Positions 10,744 to 22,462 of a stretch of DNA of 64,000 nt are shown in pieces. Made by a program: the position numbers and the translations under genes. A model generated the notes under the pieces. It was not told where the DNA came from and made no database searches. It saw only the letters and a list, made by a program, of their open reading frames with translations. The stretch comes from Nymphalis io (lineage: Eukaryota > Arthropoda > Insecta > Lepidoptera > Nymphalidae). Positions within the stretch are counted from its first letter, which is position 1. Every line of letters begins with the position of its first letter. The DNA lies in NCBI RefSeq assembly GCF_905147045.1, contig NC_065913.1, positions 1,290,001-1,354,000 of the forward strand. Direction: 5' to 3'.

Positions 10744-10825
10744 TAGTATAGGGACAAACATACATTTTTTTTATTAAGAAGCTAATAGTAATTTACAAGT
10801 CCACTGCTGGGACTGAGCTAACTTT

Positions 10826-11248
10826 TCTCATGAAATATGCAGCAAATGCATTTATTAATAGATCATCTAAACAGTACAATAAAACATTTATTGAATGTGA
10901 TATATTTCATCTCTCCCTTAAAAAATTCAAACTGCAAGTAAAAGAAATATTATACTCTCAAGAGCCTTAATTTACTCATGCATTTTTAATTAATTAATTA
11001 TAAATTGATTATTTATTATTAAATTATGTTTTCTTGATTTAAAAATTAAATTTATATTAAATTAAATTATATAAATGAATTATATAATTTCATGCACCTA
11101 TTAAATATAAAAAATGTCTTGTTTTGTAATTACTTATGATTAATTTATAAATGGAAACTGTTTTGGTTTATGAATTGTTTTATATTTTTTTATTTTATTG
11201 TAATTATTTCACTGTTTGTTTCCTGTACACTAAATAAATAAATAAATG
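10826..11248 (+). mobile_element. Possible LINE 3' end
   Basis: A frame ending at about 10970 reads like a LINE C-terminus (LSLKKFKLQVKEILYSQEP then stop). An AT-rich 3' UTR follows and ends in (TAAA)n at 11231-11248. A similar end (TTTGTTTCCC, then TAAATAAATAAA) is present at 16880-16932. No reverse transcriptase is present. This is a weak inference from layout and tail. Confidence 0.35.
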
Positions 11249-11285
11249 AGAAGTAAGATTTGTAATTATACAAAACACTGCTCCC

Positions 11286-11477
11286 TTGAAGGTAGACACA
11301 CATGAGGCTGAATTTTATACGACACATGCAGTTTTCCTCACAATACTTCTTAAACGAGCACGTAATGAATTACATACATAATTTAAGCACATTAAAACTC
11401 AATGATGTTAACCTGGCTTTGAACCCACAAACTTTGGCTGAGATTCACGTGTGCTAGCCACTACACCATAACGGCTT
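11286..11477 (-). repeat. SINE-B, degenerate
   Basis: Antisense SINE-B blocks in order: CACATGCAGTTTTCCTCACAA, CACGTAATGAATTACA, ACCTGGCTTTGAACCCA, CACTACACCATAACGGC. The 3' third is missing. Confidence 0.7.
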
Positions 11478-12482
11478 TTATAATATAAAACACGGTATTT
11501 ATTACAGTGGAATAATATCAATTCATTCTTATATTCAATGGAATTAATTTAATCATATACATAATTCTGAAGTATATCTTAACTCATAATCCATATATAT
11601 AAATAATTTGTCATGCTGTCTGTTTTTCGTATGTATTTAAAAAAAATCACATTTTCAGTTCAAAATTAAATATTTGACAACATATTCTTACAGTTTACTA
11701 GTTTTTACGTCGCGGTTTTGCCCACGTGTCACGTGACGTTTTTATATAACACGCATTTAAGCGTTTCCCCCACGTGAAGTGAGGGGGTATGTGGTACTCG
11801 CTCTGGCCGAGCGCACCGGAATACCCACTCCGTCTCTTTAAAGTACGCCACGGGATCGTATACTACAGTAACGTAACAATATATGTATATACATTATATA
11901 AGTCTTTATAATGGCCTTATTTATACACGTCGTTTAGCAAGTGTCTAGTTAAACACTCTCTCTTTCTGACAATATTGATTTTAGGTTCGCAAGAAGAAAA
12001 TAGCATTATTGAACTTTACCAATCATTCTCTAAACATAAATTTGGTCGGCAGATCTGAAATATCAAAATGGTTGAAAGCATTTATTATTAAGAAAATCAA
12101 AAAATCATTAAAGATTAAATACGATATAAATAAAAAAGATTTTCATAAATAAAGTAAAAATATTATACAAAAAAAATATGACGTCATACGAGTATACGAG
12201 TCGGTGTCCCAAGTACTCCCAAGGGGCGTAAATATGTTTCAAATAAAAATAATATCTATTTAACGAACGAAGTCGCGGACCAAGCTCGAGTTGTAAATTA
12301 TACATATGAAACGGTTTTCCTGAATCGTTGAATTTCAAATAAGGTTTTTCGTAACAATAAAAGCAATTTGAATTGTCTCGTAATGAATCGGCTGGAAATA
12401 TTGTTTAATGAGTCCTATAAGCGTTGCGGTACTCGAGCAAAGTTGTGTAAATCATGATATTGATCTTTAGCTATTCTATAGT
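11478..12482. other. No gene; short GC-rich repeat piece
   Basis: AT-rich except 11760-11870, which has GTGAGGGGGTATGTGG, GGAATACCCACTCCGTC and GCCACGGGATCG. The first phrases recur in the GC-rich repeat at 20820, and the last recurs in reverse at about 44510. I do not know the family. Confidence 0.45.
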
Positions 12483-12497
12483 TTTTTTTTTTTTTTG

Positions 12498-12767
12498 AGG
12501 AGAAGTTTGGATCTATTTCTACCACGCTGCTCCAATGCGGGTTGGTAAAATACACATGTGGCAGAATTTCACATGTGGCAGAAATTCATTTCAGTGATAT
12601 TAGGCATGTAGGTTTCCTCACGATGTTTTCCTTCACCTTGATGGCAAGAGATGAATAATAAACACAAATTAAGCGTATGAAAATTCATTTGTGCTTGCCC
12701 GGGTTGAGCCCTCGATCATCGGTTAAGATTCACGCGTTCTAACCACTAAGCCATCTTGCTAGCCCAG
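12498..12767 (-). mobile_element. SINE-B, 3'-truncated, with internal duplication
   Basis: A reverse copy beginning after a T13 run (12483-12495) at TGAGGAGAAGTTTGGA and reaching the head (CACTAAGCCATCTTGC). A short tandem duplication of CACATGTGGCAGAATTT lies near 12553-12585. Confidence 0.82.
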
Positions 12768-12924
12768 CAGAACATTATTTATATATGCTTAATATTCTCA
12801 TATTTTTTATTATAAGTAATCATGACAATATACTTCTGAACGGTTTCAGTGGTCGTCGACCATTCTCAACAGATACTAGCCAACGCTGGAGATATTAGTT
12901 ATAGCTCAAGAGTGTCTGTGTTTT

Positions 12925-13105
12925 ATTTTCCGCGAGCCCGCCTGGGTAGGCACCATGCATTTTTCAGATATTGTTCCACTGCGTAGCGTAAATACAGGCA
13001 CGAGAACATAACATCTCATTTACCAAGGTCAGTGGCGCATTGGCGATGTATAGAATATTAAATATCTCTTACAGCGCCAATGCCTATGGGCTCACTCAAG
13101 TGATC
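12925..13105 (+). repeat. SINE-A, degenerate
   Basis: GAGCCCGCCTGGGTAGGCACC, CATAACATCTCATTTACCAAG, GTGGCGCATTGGCGATGTA and CTTACAGCGCCAATGCCTAT follow the SINE-A order. Large internal gaps are present and there is no A tail. Confidence 0.65.
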
Positions 13106-14055
13106 TTGAAATAAATTACTAATTTAAGTTTCATTAAACTAAGATTGAGTTTTAGTATTAAAAAATATATTAAATATGTTATTGAAATTTATCACGTTAA
13201 TTTTGTCTAACGATAATGTCTTGATTATTGGGTTGAATTATACTCCACGAAAAAATTTAACACTCAATCAGCTAAGACCACGAGTGTAGACGATGGTGTC
13301 AATGTATGGATGTAGCTTGATGTATTTGACTATGGCGTCAATGTTCCATACATGTGCCTTGATGTATCTTGATGATGATTGTGTGAATTTGTACGTAGAA
13401 GTAAAACTCTTTTGACGTGACAAACTTATATGTATTTAAACAATATTACATTTAAATCTTGAATAGCGAACAATATAGAAAATAATATGGAGTAATAAAA
13501 ATTGTGAAAAAATGTGTGCTTTGACAGCGGACGGCGATGCAGAAGTGTCAATTTATGTTTTTTCTTAAACTTAATGGCGTGAGCTCCGTGACATTAAATA
13601 CTCCTTTGTTAATAATAAACTAATATTCTGAACAACGAGTTTAATCAGTAATGTGGTCATAGAATCTTGAATTGGAATTAGCGAACTAAATTAAATATAT
13701 TAAATAAATCTTTAAAAGTTGACTTACACCCATTTTTTCTGAATAACCAACAAAGATATCATTATTCCTTGACACTCTATTGGGATTCAAATTGATATAC
13801 GGTTTTAAATCATATTTTCATAAGGAAATTGTGCTTGAATTTGTATTTTTCATTTCGTAACGATATTGTTTTATGAAACTGAGTGTATCGGTTCCCGGAG
13901 CACATTATTACGAGTACTGGTATTGTAATTGAACGGTTTGTTTCTTTTTACCGATTAGCTTATTTATTTCATATAAACTAGTGAAATGGATAAATAATAG
14001 CCTGGATATGTAGCAATGCTGTGCTACGCTTCCTTATATTTTGAGTGCTCCAAAG
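13106..14055. other. No gene; imperfect short repeats
   Basis: AT-rich. Between 13280 and 13380 the motifs GGTGTCAATGT/GGCGTCAATGT and CTTGATGTAT recur irregularly. No coding or RNA signal was found. Confidence 0.45.
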
Positions 14056-14371
14056 CGACGAGATGGCCCAGTGGTAAGAACGCGTGAATCTTACCTATGA
14101 TCGTAGGTTCAAACCCGGGCAAGCACGACTGAATTTTCATGTGTTTATTTTGTGTTTATAATTCATCTCGTGCTTGACGGTGAAGGAAAACATCGTGAGG
14201 AAATTTGCATGTGTCTAATTTCACTGAAATTCTGTCACATGTGTAATCCACCAACCCGCATTGGAGCAGCCTGGTGGAATAAGCTCAAACCTTCTCCTCA
14301 AAAAGGGAAAGGAGGCCTTAGCCCAGCAGTGGGACATTCACAGGCTGTTACTGTTCTGTACTGTACTCCAA
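14056..14371 (+). mobile_element. SINE-B, full length
   Basis: A forward copy. The head has an A box (GATGGCCCAGTGGTAAGAAC) and a B box (GGTTCAAACCC). The body is complete and the tail is TTACTGTTCTGTACTGTACT. A stray SINE-B-like piece (CTCCAATGCGGGTTGGTAAA) follows at once. CTCCAA on both sides may be a short target duplication. Confidence 0.9.
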
Positions 14372-14439
14372 TGCGGGTTGGTAAATACAGTTGAACTATC
14401 TATATATATGAAGGTTCCATTCACCGCCGAGTATGTGAT

Positions 14440-14570
14440 GATTTATAAACACAAATAAAAACATAATGAATGCATATAAAACCCAGACTGGGAACGGGAA
14501 ACAAACACACAACTCCGGAACGGAATGCTGAGTCACTGCCAACTGCACCAACAGGCCAATTAAAAGCTAT
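14440..14570 (-). repeat. Degenerate tRNA-headed repeat
   Basis: Antisense of GGCCTGTTGGTGCAGTTGGC (A-box-like) with a decayed T-arm region further along. It resembles another lepidopteran tRNA-derived SINE class but is too worn to assign. Confidence 0.35.
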
Positions 14571-14921
14571 TACTGATCATAATAATGGTTTAGCAAAAAA
14601 ACCAACCGACCCGTGATTTAAACTTAGGACTTCGTGAAATGCCTTATAAACTACCCACAAGACTAATGGGTTTTTAAAATTAAATGTACCTCAATGTATA
14701 GATTTGACTTAATTACTTAAGTTCAATCGTGATTATAATAAATTAATTAGAATCTTATAAAAACCTTTATTATGAAATTTAATATCCACGAACGACATTT
14801 CTTTTATGAAGATTTTATTAAAATATGTTTTTTAATCGCTTATTCATTGAATTGGAAACGAGTTACTTATTTCAGTAATAAATGGTGGTGATTTTTTTTA
14901 TAATATTTTTTCTATACTAAT
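14571..14921. other. No feature seen
   Basis: AT-rich with no support for any feature. Confidence 0.5.
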
Positions 14922-14980
14922 ATTATAAAGAGATGAGATTTGATTTTTTGTATGTTTATTTGTCATACATAAACTCCAAA

Positions 14981-14982
<2 letters not shown>

Positions 14983-15021
<39 letters not shown>
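14983..15021. repeat. (TA)n microsatellite
   Basis: About 18 TA units directly abutting the truncated 5' end of a SINE-A copy. Confidence 0.9.
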
Positions 15022-15025
<4 letters not shown>

Positions 15026-15283
15026 CTTTGTGGCAATCATCAGATATGCTACCGCAAAACAGCAATACTTGGTATAAATTGTTGTGCTCCGGTTTGAACG
15101 GTGAGTGAGCCAGTTTAATTAAAGGTATAAGGGACACAACATCTTAGTTCCCAAGGTTGGTGGCGCATTGGTGATGTAAGCAATGATTAAAATTTCTTAC
15201 AACGCCAATGTCTATGGGCGTTGGTGACCACTTACCATCAGGTGGCCCATATTCTCTAACTTTACTATAAAAAAAACGACTTA
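15022..15283 (+). mobile_element. SINE-A, 5'-damaged
   Basis: Starts at AGGGCTTTGTG, then lacks about 30 bases before ATCATCAGATATGCTACC. The rest is collinear to ACCATCAGGTGGCCCATATT and an A8 tail. The missing block is GTCTGGGTAGGTACCACCC. Confidence 0.85.
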
Positions 15284-15738
15284 ACGAATTTTACAAGCCA
15301 TTAGCACATTATCACTGGATAACAAAGGCTATATTTATTTATTTTTTTAATTAGAATTTACGAAATTTGCAATAATGTCACTCAATGTATAAACTTTTTT
15401 CCTATTAGTCATTTTTGGCGTAAAAAAAATTGTTCAAAACGGACGAAGTCGGGGAGGGCCGCTAGTATATAATGGAAATGTCGGTATAGCTTTTTAAGAT
15501 TAATATAATTCAACACAGTTTAATTATCATGAAAATTTATAGAGAAGGTTTTTATATGACCATAATACGTCAACTCTAATTCCAATACGTCTAAATTGTT
15601 GGACCCTTTACCTAGACTGTAGATCCTGGCTTCATGCTTTTGAGAAAGCCAACAAAAGAATTTTCTGTATCGAAATTCTCACTCGTATCCCGGACTTTTT
15701 AAACTCGCAGCACTTCCTTAGTAAAGGCGTTACTCCTA

Positions 15739-16235
15739 CTTGGTTGTAGAGCTTCGTGTAAGCCCGTCTATGTAGGTACCACCCACTCATCAAATATACT
15801 ACCGCCAAACAGCAATACTTAGTATTACATTCCAATTTGAAGGGAGAGTATGCCAGTGTAGCTACAGGTACCGGGGATATATCATCTTAGTTACCAAGGT
15901 TGGTGGCGCATTCATGTTTTTTTTTATAGAATATGAAGGTGGACGAGCATATGGACCACCTGATGGTAAGTGGTCACCAACGCCCATAGACATTGGCATT
16001 GTAAGAAATGTCAATCATCGCTTACATCACCTATGCGCCACCATCCTTGGGAACTAAGATGTTATATCCCTTGTGCCTGTAATTAAACTGGCTCACTCAC
16101 AAACCGGAACACAACAATACCAAGTACTGCTGTGTTGCGGTAGAATATCTAATGAGATAAGTACGAGATGGTTCCTATAGTGCCAATGAATATGAACGGG
16201 GTCGACCAATTACCATTAGTGTACAAGTTATGTAT
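15739..16235 (+). mobile_element. SINE-A, split by an antisense SINE-A
   Basis: The forward copy runs from ACTTGGTTGTAGAGC to TTGGTGGCGCATTCATG (about 15913). It resumes after the insert at about 16157 with GTACGAGATGGTTCCTATAG and TCGACCAATTACCATTAG. The missing middle is exactly where the insert lies. Confidence 0.75.
15914..16156 (-). mobile_element. SINE-A, 5'-truncated, inserted in SINE-A
   Basis: A reverse copy from its T-rich (reversed A) tail to GCGGTAGAATATCTAATGAG. It lacks the first 60 or so bases, as expected of incomplete reverse transcription. Confidence 0.82.
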
Positions 16236-16699
16236 ATATATATTGCTGTTATTGTTTCCCATATGTACATATTACCACGAAGTATGAAGACTTTTCCCAA
16301 GAGATAATCGTTTATACTTGACGTCAAACACAACTATTACTGATCTTTAAACAACGAGTCATGTGAGCGACCTGTGACGTCATTACCGGATTGATTGATG
16401 CTGTTTGTTGAGCGTGTAGGGCGACATAGCCGATTTGAGTAATTGGTATTCATTTAATGTCGTGAAAAGTCGAAATAGATTTAGAACAACGACTAGCGAT
16501 GTAAAATATGTAACTTTGATCCTGGCTATTACCATTCCCTCTTTAGCATTTAATTGAAGGGGTAAATAAATATATTGTTATTAATTCTATTATACAAACA
16601 ATTATATTTTTAACAGATTTTTTAATCACTACAGATACGTTTATTATACAATACGTTTCTTTTTAATATATAAATAAATAATCATTTATCTTTGATTAA
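16236..16699. other. No gene; minor repeat piece
   Basis: At 16518-16575 CCATTCCCTCTTTAGCATTT and TAATTGAAGGGGTAAATA match the tail of SINE-E (see 36357). Otherwise nothing is supported. Confidence 0.4.
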
Positions 16700-16901
16700 A
16701 TTTAAAGATAATATTTGTAACAATCTTAAATTAACTTAATTATATATTTTTAATATTGTCCAATAATTTTTCTCTTATTGTGTTAAAGTATTTGAGTGCA
16801 TTTTATGTTTCATCAATCGGTGAAAACTTCGCTCGATAATGTGATATTTAAATCGTATTATGTAATTAGATTATATTTTATATCTTTTTGTTTCCCAAAT
16901 A

Positions 16902-16932
<31 letters not shown>
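16700..16932 (+). repeat. Possible LINE 3' UTR with (AAAT)n tail
   Basis: An AT-rich stretch ending TTTGTTTCCCAAATAT followed by at least six TAAA units. It is comparable in layout to the end of 10826-11248. It carries no coding part. Confidence 0.35.
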
Positions 16933-17203
16933 TGTCCCGCAAAACTAAAACTAAAATGATGGTGCTATTAATCACCGATAAAAACAACATAGTCAAGTGA
17001 AGTGAGTACGACCTCTCGACACGGATGAAAGTGAAAAAGTTACACTTACTCGGTCACGTGTCAATGTTGCGGTGAAGTTACACTTGCTCGCCCTTCTTGC
17101 CGATGTTTAGGTAAAAGAGAAATGTTTTACAACGTTTGATATTATTTCAAGTAGCAATTATGATAACTTAGTTACAGTTAGAGACAAGACGTTGCATGAT
17201 ATT

Positions 17204-17272
17204 CAATGGCTATGGGCGGTGATGACCACTTACCATCAGGTGACCCATTTGCCCATCCATATATATAACAAT
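17204..17272 (+). repeat. SINE-A 3' fragment
   Basis: TGGCTATGGGCGGTGATGAC, CACTTACCATCAGGTGACCC and TTTGCCCATCC match the last fifth of SINE-A. Confidence 0.65.
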
Positions 17273-17467
17273 CACACACAAACAAAAAAGTATATACAAT
17301 TTGCTATAAATCTCCAAATTTGTGTTCTCATCCTTAAAACATACAAGTCAGATATTTCCTACATTTCTGGATTATTCTAAGCTAATAATTAGCCCAAATG
17401 CGAATTTATATATATGCCTATTAAATAAGACAAATATTTAACTGTTTGTAAGATTTATAGTAGACAC

Positions 17468-17612
17468 CCGCAATCCCACTGCTGGGTATAACGACGTCCT
17501 TTACCACCAAGATGAAATACAAGCACAAGATCACGTAAACTACAAAATAATGCTTGAATTTGAATTTATGGTCATATGGTGTGTGAACTATTCGCTATGT
17601 CATCTCGATATA
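17468..17612 (-). repeat. SINE-B, very degenerate
   Basis: CAATCCCACTGCTGGGTATAA, AAGATGAAATACAAGCACAAG and CGCTATGTCATCTCGAT match the antisense SINE-B order with large gaps. Confidence 0.45.
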
Positions 17613-20109
17613 TAATCTAATCATCAAAGCACAGAAGCAACAATGTGTTAAAAGCTTTCAAAGGCGCTATCGCATACAGAACTCTTCTAGGAAACCTTTG
17701 AGGCTGATTCTTAATAGAATTGAAAGTAGGAAAATGTGAATAGAAATGTAACTAATATAACAAAGGGTGTATAAATACTATTTTGTATTTAAGATCTTTG
17801 AGAGATAATATAATAGATCTTATGTTCACATTAGTATATATGTAAAAAAATTGTGCGTGCTGTGTAAGCATGAGGAAGCATTTCATGTGCATTACGTGTG
17901 TCTAATCACGTGCCCGGTGAAGTTAACGTCTAAAGTTTATTCAAATAGACGTTACAAGTTACAAGCATTTACTCTTTATAATCAATCCAAAAAATGTAAA
18001 TGTAATAATCATATACACTTATTTATGTGTATCCTGTATCATACAGGCCAGCCCTACTCCTCAAAAAATAGAAGCAGCCTAAGGTCAGCAGTGGTCCATT
18101 TGCAGACTTTGCTTTTTACTTCTTTAATGTTTATATCGAACATCATCGAAATTTGTATACTTGTCAAATATATATAAAGTACATCGCTCGCAGGCTAAAC
18201 CGCTGGTATAAACTAGTAATTAATAAATGCATACATCAAAAAAAGAATAAGTATAACGTCGCGTTCGACCACACTTAACGCCAAGGTGATTTATTGTGAT
18301 GGAAGTTCGTGGCTAGTTTAAACTCAAGAAAAACTAAGTTAAAAGATTTCCCGATATTCCGACTCTAGAAATGAACCCGTTTTTACTAAAACAAAAAATA
18401 AAGCGTAAGAAGTCTCGCTGAGAATGCGTCGGATATCGAAATAAAATGCTGCTTAAACTTTATTTATTAAGTAAAATTACTTTAAACGGTCAATGTTGGC
18501 TTCTCTGTAAGAACTCACTTCATTATCCTTTGAAATTTTAACAACCGACTTCTGTTGATATAATAATTTGATGCGTGTATTATTGAAATGTTATTGAAAT
18601 GTTGTACATTTGACGACCTTCTTCTGCGGTGAGTTTCAGGTTTGTTCTTATAGATTAGCCTTACTGATGTCAAACATCGAAATTGATAGTTATTCAAAGA
18701 ATTTATAATTAAATTAAAATAAATTATATTTTCTTATTATTATAATAATATATAGTAACGAAGTATATAGTACATGCGCCACGCACATAAGAGCACTCTG
18801 TCGATGACGGCATAGCAGGGCGTCATGCTCTATTTCGTTACAGCTTAGGAGTCGGTTTTACCCACAAATTACGCCAATATTAAAAATGTCACCGTTTTTA
18901 ATCTAAATTTGAAATATCCCGTATGTTTTATGAGTATATTCCTTTTGATAAATTTCGAATTTTAATTATTTTCGAAACTATCTCCGGTCCTTTTTAAAAT
19001 ACATTAAGAAAAACAAAATACACATTAAAAATTTTATAGTAAAAACACGCCGTCTAAAAGATTGTCCTGTGGCATTGCACCCAAGACGCTGGCACTATTG
19101 CCTATTAATTATTATTATTATATTATGGATTTGATTCAAATATTAACCGTGATCATACCTTTTCTATTCTGTCCGGCGTTGGATAAAGTTTTGTCGTTTA
19201 TTATGGACGAAGTAACTCCCAGGTTCGAAACGTTAGGCAAAATAATGATCGCTCAGTTTTGAACTCGTAATATTTAAAAACTAGGCCATAGTGGCTTTCT
19301 AAAAAATCCCTATATCATATTATTAGTTTTTATTTAACCAAATTCTGTATATATATATTAATACATAATCTTCTATATATCGTATCGTATGCATCAAATA
19401 AATAGCGTGAAACACGCGTACCTTCGTAAGGACGTACTTTAGCCGTTATTGGTATAATGAGATAGCTTCAGTGGTGTAGAAGACATGACAGGATTCCAAT
19501 AATATGATATGTATGTCACGGGACACGCATCAGATGTGTAACCTAGAAATTGATGGATATTAAAATAATATATAATAAAAAGATTAAAATAAAAAATTGT
19601 TCGAGCCTTGCCTTTAAATCAAAGTTAAAAAGTTTTATTTGTAAAAATATTTACGATTAAAACAACACACTCACATTTCAAAAAAAAAAAACATACACAT
19701 TATACACACACATCTACACGTACACATATAAAACACACACACATACACAAACACACATACAATACCAAAACATTATTAAAGAATAAAAAATCTATTTTTT
19801 TATTATTTATTTTTTGGTCTTTTTATTGTTAGTTTCGAGAATCTCCATTTCTTTTTCTGGTTATTGTTTTGGTACTGTATTTTGTTATAACATTACATTT
19901 TCTGTCATTTTTTTTTTATTTAAGATTGTCTACCCTTTTCACTATGTGAAATTTGTTAAACTGCTCTTTAAGTGAACTCTTTGTTCTTTGAGTAATAGTA
20001 CAGATCTTTAAACTGAAAGAAAAAAATATACCATTTATAATAATATGAAATAAAATTGAATAAAAACACATTTCATGTGTTCAAAATTTCATTCACATTT
20101 ATTTTACCT
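17613..20109. other. Long stretch without a gene
   Basis: AT-rich. At 17870-18106 scattered SINE-B matches (ATGAGGAAGCATTTCATGTG, CTCCTCAAAAAATAGAAGCA, GGTCAGCAGTGGTCCATT) suggest an ancient copy. At 19681-19765 there is an AC-rich low-complexity tract. A 66-codon frame at 19062 and a 108-codon frame at 17851 lack any motif and cross repeat remnants, so I reject them. Confidence 0.5.
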
Positions 20110-20165
20110 AGGACTAGCTACCCGACCTAGCTTCGCACGGGTCAAATAATCGCTTAAATTCGTTT
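20110..20165 (-). repeat. Helitron-like 3' end fragment
   Basis: On the minus strand it reads GACCCGTGCGAAGCTAGGTC, then GGGTAGCTAGTCC: a GC-rich potential hairpin followed by CTAGT. The 5' start of the element was not identified in the AT-rich DNA to its right. Confidence 0.45.
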
Positions 20166-20819
20166 ATATCGTACATAAAACTTTCAATCGTCATTATTTT
20201 TTCCGATATCTTCAACAATTATGGTCATATTTTAGACAATTTATACAAAAACATTAATAAATTATACACCTAAAACTTTCTCATGAATCATTCATTGATG
20301 AAAGCCGTATGAAAATTGCTTACGCTTACGCTTAATTTGAATGGTAAATAAGAATCTTAATAATTTGTAATACCTTAAACAGGCATTTTTATTATTTTTC
20401 ATTGTTGTAAATGTGTATATTTTATTACGTAATGTAATTATTATTTTTTTTAATTCAAATTTAGAATTCCACGAACATTATAAATTTGCCACATCACAAA
20501 CACGTGAACTATATAGCTATACGGCTATTAATCAAAGTAACTTAATGAAGTCTTAACAGATCAATTAGTTCCTCGGCTGGCATAATGCCACCTCACTTTA
20601 TCACCGATACTAACCAGCTCATAATATACCCAGGTCTTGTAACTACTATTTTGGTTACGTAATCTGAACTATTGTCATAGTCATCTTCATACGGTCTGCG
20701 CGGGGTTGAGCCTGCTATCAAAGTGATTTAATTGATAGTTAATAATTACGTAAAAGTCACAGGTCCAGTCTTGATTTTTATTCACGCTGGAAAAACGCAT
20801 TACGAACAACAGGGGAACA
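20166..20819. other. No gene seen
   Basis: AT-rich. Part of it may be the body of the Helitron-like element ending at 20110, but I cannot show this. Confidence 0.4.
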
Positions 20820-21125
20820 AAGTGAGGGGGGGGGGCTATGTGGGATTCACCGGTGTCCAGGGCGCCGAGTGAGCCCCGAACTTCGGAATACCCATTAAAA
20901 AACCAGCGGTACTCTGACGGACGGCCTCCATTTTCTAGGGGGGATTCCCAGGATACTGAGGACCCCGGCGACGCCTATTGCGGCGGGGGGAGAAGGTGCG
21001 TATAGCGCCTCTTTCTTCACCGCGGAGTCTTGACCCCTTGGGCAATAGTCCCACTCCTGGCACAAGTTTTTGAAAGAAGAGTTAATTGGAGGGGTAAATA
21101 GGAATATTAAATATCCCCTAAAACA
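20820..21125 (+). repeat. GC-rich repeat of unknown class
   Basis: A sharp island of high G+C: a G10 run, GTGTCCAGGGCGCCGAGTGA, GGACCCCGGCGACGCCTATT, GCGGCGGGGGGAGAAGGTGC, then CAATAGTCCCACTCCTGGCA and TTAATTGGAGGGGTAAATAG. The last part matches the 3' segment of SINE-E at 36357 and 16518, so this is mobile DNA, perhaps a longer relative of SINE-E. It ends about 55 bp before the tRNA-Lys gene. No open frame is visible. Confidence 0.6.
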
Positions 21126-21178
21126 ACTTCATTAATATTACACAACATAATAACCTAAATTAGCAAAGATCTTACACA

Positions 21179-21251
21179 GCCCGGATAGCTCAGTCGGTAG
21201 AGCATTGGACTTTTAATCCAAGGGTCCAGGGTTCAAGTCCCTGTTCGGGCG
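21179..21251 (+). tRNA. tRNA-Lys (anticodon UUU)
   Basis: Intact 73-nt cloverleaf. The acceptor stem GCCCGGA pairs with TTCGGGC (one G-T pair). The D arm AGCTCAGTCGGTAGAGC matches the A box. The anticodon loop ACTTTTAAT carries TTT at 21212-21214. The T arm GGGTTCAAGTCCC is a perfect B box. The discriminator is G, and a T5 run at 21255-21259 can act as the pol III terminator. There is no intron. Unlike the SINE heads around it, every stem is intact and no SINE body follows, so this is a genuine tRNA gene rather than a SINE. It reads lysine AAA/AAG codons. It is the only clearly functional gene in the window. Confidence 0.96.
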
Positions 21252-21879
21252 ATATTTTTGGTCTCATAGAAATAATTTAAATGTTTATGAATTAATCAAT
21301 TACATTTTAGTAAAATAACATGAAATTCATGTTTGTCGTGTCGATATTCTAAATAGAAAACGGATTGCTGCGAAGCGTAGTTATTTATATAATAATATTA
21401 TATACAAAATAAAATAAATCATTCTCCGAAACGCGTTGCATTTTCTGTTATAAGTTTTATGTATATTGGATGAGTAGTTATTTCAATTAGGCACTAAATA
21501 ATAAACGTCACCTGATTTACTAGAACGGATTTAAAAAAAATATTTCGGTATCTTTTAAACGATTATTCAATGACGTAACGAGTCTCAGTTTCTCAACACA
21601 TATTGCCCGCACGGTGTTTGATGACGTAATAAATTGCAAGACACGCAATCTCCCTTTATATCGACTTGAACGTACATGACATAGCGTCTGTCGAAGCGCG
21701 CCATTGAACACTTGTATGTCGATGGCAATTGACACCCTATATTAATGACATTTTGACATATATAAAATCAAATTATATTTTAAAATTTATATTTTAAAAG
21801 CGAGATTTTTTTTATTCACGTTTACCCATAACACGAGTAGAACATTAAGCATGAAATTGTGATGATCTTAAAGCCTAGA
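21252..21879. other. No gene seen
   Basis: Contains several TGACGTAA-like words near 21570-21690 but no repeat or coding frame that I can support. Confidence 0.45.
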
Positions 21880-22165
21880 CGGTCCAGGGATAAGAACGCG
21901 TGAATCTTAACCGATGATCGTGTGTTCAAACCCGAGTAAGCACCACTAAATTTTCATGTGCTTAATTTGTGATTATAATTTATCTCATACTTGACGGTGA
22001 AGGAAACCTGCGTGTGTCAAATTTCTCTGAAATTCTGCACATGTGTATTCCACCAACCCGTATTGGAGCAGCGTGGTGGAAGCTCCAAAACTTTCTCCTC
22101 AAAAAGGGAGAGGAGGTCTTAGCTCAGCAGTGAGACATTCACAGTCTGTTACTGCTACTACCACT
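21880..22165 (+). mobile_element. SINE-B, diverged head
   Basis: A forward copy. The A-box region is altered (TAGACGGTCCAGGGATAAGA), while the B box is TGTTCAAACCC. The body is complete to CACAGTCTGTTACTG. A SINE-A copy follows 10 bp later in the same orientation. Confidence 0.85.
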
Positions 22166-22175
22166 GTGATGATCT

Positions 22176-22462
22176 TTTACTTGGTGGTAGGGCTTTGTGC
22201 AAGTGTAGATACCACCCACTCATCGGATATTCTACCGCCAAATAGCACTTACGTATTGCTGTGTCCGGAACACAATTTGAAGGGTGAGACATTATAACTA
22301 GAGACACAAGGGACATAACATCTTAGTTCCCAAGATAGATGGTGCATTTGCAATGCAAGGATTGATTGATATTTTTTACAGCGCCAAAATCTATAGCGCG
22401 TTGATCATTTACCATCAGGTGGTCTGTTTGTCCGTCCGCCTATATATTTTAAATATAAAAAC
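22176..22462 (+). mobile_element. SINE-A, full span, moderately diverged
   Basis: From ACTTGGTGGTAGGGC to TCCGTCCGCCTATATATTTT and an A-rich end. It has a small gap after GTGCAAG and in the GTGAGC region. No target duplication is clear. Confidence 0.85.

Larger units (their letters stand above)
14922..15470 (+). mobile_element. Helitron-like element split by (TA)n and SINE-A
   Basis: The left end ATACTAATATTATAAAGAG and the next 40 bases match the start of the element at 3727. The right end ACGAAGTCGGGGAGGGCCGC followed by TAGTATA matches its 3' end. Between them lie a TA repeat and a SINE-A copy. The class assignment is inference. Confidence 0.5.

Noticed and set aside
19681..19765. AC-rich run as a possible regulatory or telomere-like repeat
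   Set aside because: Irregular ACACAT low complexity; no TTAGG units are present.
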